DNA of 33,378 nt, from IMG/VR virus record IMGVR_UViG_3300042691_015076, positions 1-33,378 of that record; one strand, given 5' to 3'. A model generated the notes under the pieces. The model ran no database searches, was not told where the DNA came from, and saw only the letters and a program-made list of their open reading frames with translations. A program made the translations under genes and the position numbers. Positions within the stretch are counted from its first letter, which is position 1, and each line of letters begins with the position of its first letter. Shown one piece after another: positions 29,459 through 33,378 of the stretch. The DNA comes from a virus.

Positions 29459-30015
29459 TTGTTTGTCGTATATGCAATGAAGAAAAAGATGAAAGCTCTT
29501 TCTATTTAAGGAAAGAGACTGGCAAATATCGTTCAGAATGCAAACAATGCCACGGAATTAGAGCATCAGCTTGGCAGAATAAAAATAGAAACAAGGTTCG
29601 CGGATATGTTCGCAAATCTTGCAAAAAGGCTTATGACGCCAACCCGGAAAAATATAAGGAAAAATCCCGCAATAAAAGAATGGCAAATCCTGAAAGAGCT
29701 AGAGAAATAGTCAACAAAAGTTTTAAAAAGAAATATTATTCAATGCATACCACAGAGAGGGCCCGCCTTAATCAATTAAACGCCAGCAGAAGATCGGCGA
29801 CACCTAAATGGTTATCTGCTATACATAGGGCTCAAATAATGGAGTTTTATGATCTAGCGAGAGCAAAAACGATGCAGACTGGCGTCATGTATCATGTGGA
29901 TCATATAATTCCTGTTAATGGCAAAAACGTCAGCGGTCTTCATGTGCCGTGGAATTTGCAACTTTTAACTCAGGCAGAGAATTGCGCTAAGAAAAATAGC
30001 GTTTGGGAGATCTGA
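29455..30015 (+). CDS. HNH endonuclease (probable homing type)
   Basis: A 186-residue HNH nuclease. N-terminal CRICNEEK...CKQCHG gives a CxxC/CxxC zinc knuckle; the middle is Lys/Arg/Asn-rich; the catalytic part is [11 protein letters not shown] (DH pair) followed by [20 protein letters not shown]. It starts with TTG overlapping the previous stop, and is clearly more A+T-rich than its neighbours, as expected of an inserted free-standing homing endonuclease. It lies between two structural genes. Confidence 0.85.
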   Translation: MIVCRICNEEKDESSFYLRKETGKYRSECKQCHGIRASAWQNKNRNKVRGYVRKSCKKAYDANPEKYKEKSRNKRMANPERAREIVNKSFKKKYYSMHTTERARLNQLNASRRSATPKWLSAIHRAQIMEFYDLARAKTMQTGVMYHVDHIIPVNGKNVSGLHVPWNLQLLTQAENCAKKNSVWEI

Positions 30016-30017
30016 TC

Positions 30018-32069
<2,052 letters not shown>

Positions 32070-32070
32070 T

Positions 32071-32688
32071 ATGCCCGTAGCACTTAAAGGCTCCACATCA
32101 GGACAGGTGACGCTAGACGTTCCGGCGGCTGCTGGCACGAACACGCTGACGCTTCCGGCCAAAACCGGCAATCTCATCACGTCTGCGGATAGCGGGACTG
32201 TTACGCAGACGATGCTGGCTACAGGCGTTGCGAGCGTTGGCCCTGCTTTTAGCGCCTACGCTAACGCATCTCAAACGCCGATTTCTTCAGATACTTGGAC
32301 AAAAATTGCGCTTCAAGCTGAAGATTTCGATACGGCTAACTGCTTTGATAGTTCAACAAACTATCGGTTTACGCCGAATGTCGCCGGATATTATCAAATT
32401 AACGGTGTTCTGTATTTGAAAGGTAGCGGAACAAGCACGACACAAGGGTGTCTTGCTGTTTATAAAAACGGAAGCACCTACTCACGATTAACAGACCTTA
32501 ACCCAAGCGCTGCGTTAAACTCTAATGGTTCCGTTAACATAAATGGCTGCGTAATTGTGTATCTGAATGGTTCAACAGATTATGTTGAGCTATACGGATA
32601 TTATTATCTTGGCACTTGCACATTCAGCCAATCCGGCAACGCCGGAGTTAATAGCCGCTTTACTGGCGCATTAGTGAGGGCTGCATAA
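32071..32688 (+). CDS. Second fibre-like protein, 205 aa
   Basis: The opening VALKGSTSGQVTLDVPAAAGTNTLTLPAKTG (cited as a stretch) is a recurring phage fibre segment, and the remainder (residues about 60-205) has a C1q-like beta sandwich pattern: FTPNVAGYYQINGVLYLKG, then DYVELYGYYYL. Starts one base after the preceding fibre stop, so the two are made together. Likely a receptor-binding tip or short fibre; specificity unknown. Confidence 0.72.
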   Translation: MPVALKGSTSGQVTLDVPAAAGTNTLTLPAKTGNLITSADSGTVTQTMLATGVASVGPAFSAYANASQTPISSDTWTKIALQAEDFDTANCFDSSTNYRFTPNVAGYYQINGVLYLKGSGTSTTQGCLAVYKNGSTYSRLTDLNPSAALNSNGSVNINGCVIVYLNGSTDYVELYGYYYLGTCTFSQSGNAGVNSRFTGALVRAA

Positions 32689-32861
32689 TGACGCTGGCTG
32701 AAAAAATAGCCGTGATTTACCCAGCGCTTGCTGACGTAAAATTGTCCGATAACGGGATAATTCTTCAAAACGACAGCGATGGACGCGGCGACTACATCGC
32801 GTTTTGGCGTCATCCAGAATATCCAGAGCCTACGCAGGAGCAGCTTGATGCCATCCAATGA
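32688..32861 (+). CDS. XkdW-like small tail protein, 57 aa
   Basis: Matches the XkdW family of small tail-associated proteins (MTLAEKIAVIYPALAD, then YIAFWRHPEYPEPTQEQLDA). Its ATG overlaps the fibre stop by one base (TAATG). The reading frame is closed by TGA overlapping the start of the HNH gene. A similar C-terminal sequence reappears after the HNH gene. Confidence 0.72.
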   Translation: MTLAEKIAVIYPALADVKLSDNGIILQNDSDGRGDYIAFWRHPEYPEPTQEQLDAIQ

Positions 32862-33336
32862 GATGACAAAAGAATACGCCTGTGCGCTGTTTGACTACAG
32901 TGATGGCAAGCTGTTCTGGAAAGTCAATCTGACGACTAGAAACTATATTGGGCGCGAGGCTGGATCGCCAGCGCACGGTTATAAGACTGTAATGGTGAAC
33001 GGAAGAAACTGGCGGATACACCGCCTAGTCTATCTGATGCACTACGGCTATCTGCCTGATGTTATAGATCACATCAATGGCGATAGAAGCGACAATAGAA
33101 TTGAAAATCTTCGTGACGCCGGAACAGTCGGAAATGCCCGGAATGCCCGGATGCGCTCAAATAACCGAACAGGCGTCAAAGGCGTTTCGTGGGACAAGAA
33201 CCGGGATAAATGGGTTGTCCGCGTGAAGGCAAACGGCAGGATCAATCAGAAATACGTATCTGACTTTAACACGGCTGCAAAAGTCGCAGCCGGAATGAGA
33301 CAGGCGCTTCATGGAGAATATGCCAATCATGGTTGA
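32848..33336 (+). CDS. HNH endonuclease with AP2-like C-terminal domain
   Basis: A 162-residue homing-type nuclease. VIDHINGDRSDNRIENL (about residues 70-87) supplies the HNH core; NRTGVKGVSWDKNRDKWVVRV (about 109-130) is the AP2-like DNA-binding domain common in such phage enzymes. Start at 32848 has GGAG 8 bases upstream and overlaps the XkdW-like gene by 14 bases. The short ORF after it carries a similar C-terminal XkdW-like sequence, so it may have inserted near a duplicated tail gene. Confidence 0.85.
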   Translation: MPSNEMTKEYACALFDYSDGKLFWKVNLTTRNYIGREAGSPAHGYKTVMVNGRNWRIHRLVYLMHYGYLPDVIDHINGDRSDNRIENLRDAGTVGNARNARMRSNNRTGVKGVSWDKNRDKWVVRVKANGRINQKYVSDFNTAAKVAAGMRQALHGEYANHG

Positions 33337-33378
33337 ACATCCTGACTACCCGCGCCCGACAGACGAACAACTCGCGGA
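33320..33378 (+). CDS. XkdW-like gene start (partial, runs off window)
   Basis: MPIMVEHPDYPRPTDEQLA from 33320 (or 33329) repeats the HPxYPxPTxEQL signature of the XkdW-like protein at 32688-32861. It overlaps the end of the HNH gene in another frame. Too short here to say whether it is a second paralog or a displaced end. Confidence 0.5.
   Translation, partial: MPIMVEHPDYPRPTDEQLA

Overview
The window is a 33.4 kb piece of a tailed double-stranded DNA phage (Caudoviricetes). It holds a replication block, a block of small accessory genes on the opposite strand, and most of a virion assembly block. A DUF2312/GapR-family protein, a family known mainly from Alphaproteobacteria, points to an alphaproteobacterial host (inference). 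A gp4-like head-to-tail adaptor directly after the capsid genes suggests a short-tailed (podovirus-like) virion. No integrase, lysogeny module, endolysin, holin or RNA polymerase is visible, and both ends are cut inside the genome.

Layout. (1) 91-5570, plus strand: RuvC-like resolvase, a primase-polymerase/helicase, a hairpin-rich noncoding stretch that could be an origin, then small genes including one ending in an SSB-like acidic tail. This ends in a pseudoknot-capable 3' element and a strong terminator (5571-5722). (2) 5720-10028, minus strand: fifteen short, mostly unrecognised genes in four transcription units. Each unit starts at a near-identical sigma70-type promoter with the palindrome TGAAG-AAA-CTTCA between -35 and -10. 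Almost every gene has the start module ATGGAGATTGATATG. Two intergenic gaps hold type II hammerhead ribozymes flanking one 50-residue gene. An HTH protein at the end of the last unit is the natural repressor candidate. (3) 10106-33378, plus strand: GapR-like protein, small lipoprotein, terminase subunits, portal, a 1421-residue polyvalent protein, a GG-motif basic protein, GroES-like protein, probable scaffold, an Acb2-like candidate anti-CBASS protein, tRNA-Thr, decoration and major capsid proteins, adaptor, collagen-like fibre genes and two HNH endonucleases.

How it fits together. Region 1 would replicate and resolve phage DNA. Region 2 looks like a coordinately repressed early/accessory set whose mRNA is cut by built-in ribozymes. 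Region 3 packages DNA and builds the virion, with a fresh promoter (24338-24366) just after the tRNA feeding the abundant capsid proteins. The most striking content is the twin hammerhead arrangement at 9197-9468, which should release a 220-nt RNA whose ends can pair through an identical stem II and could be circularised.
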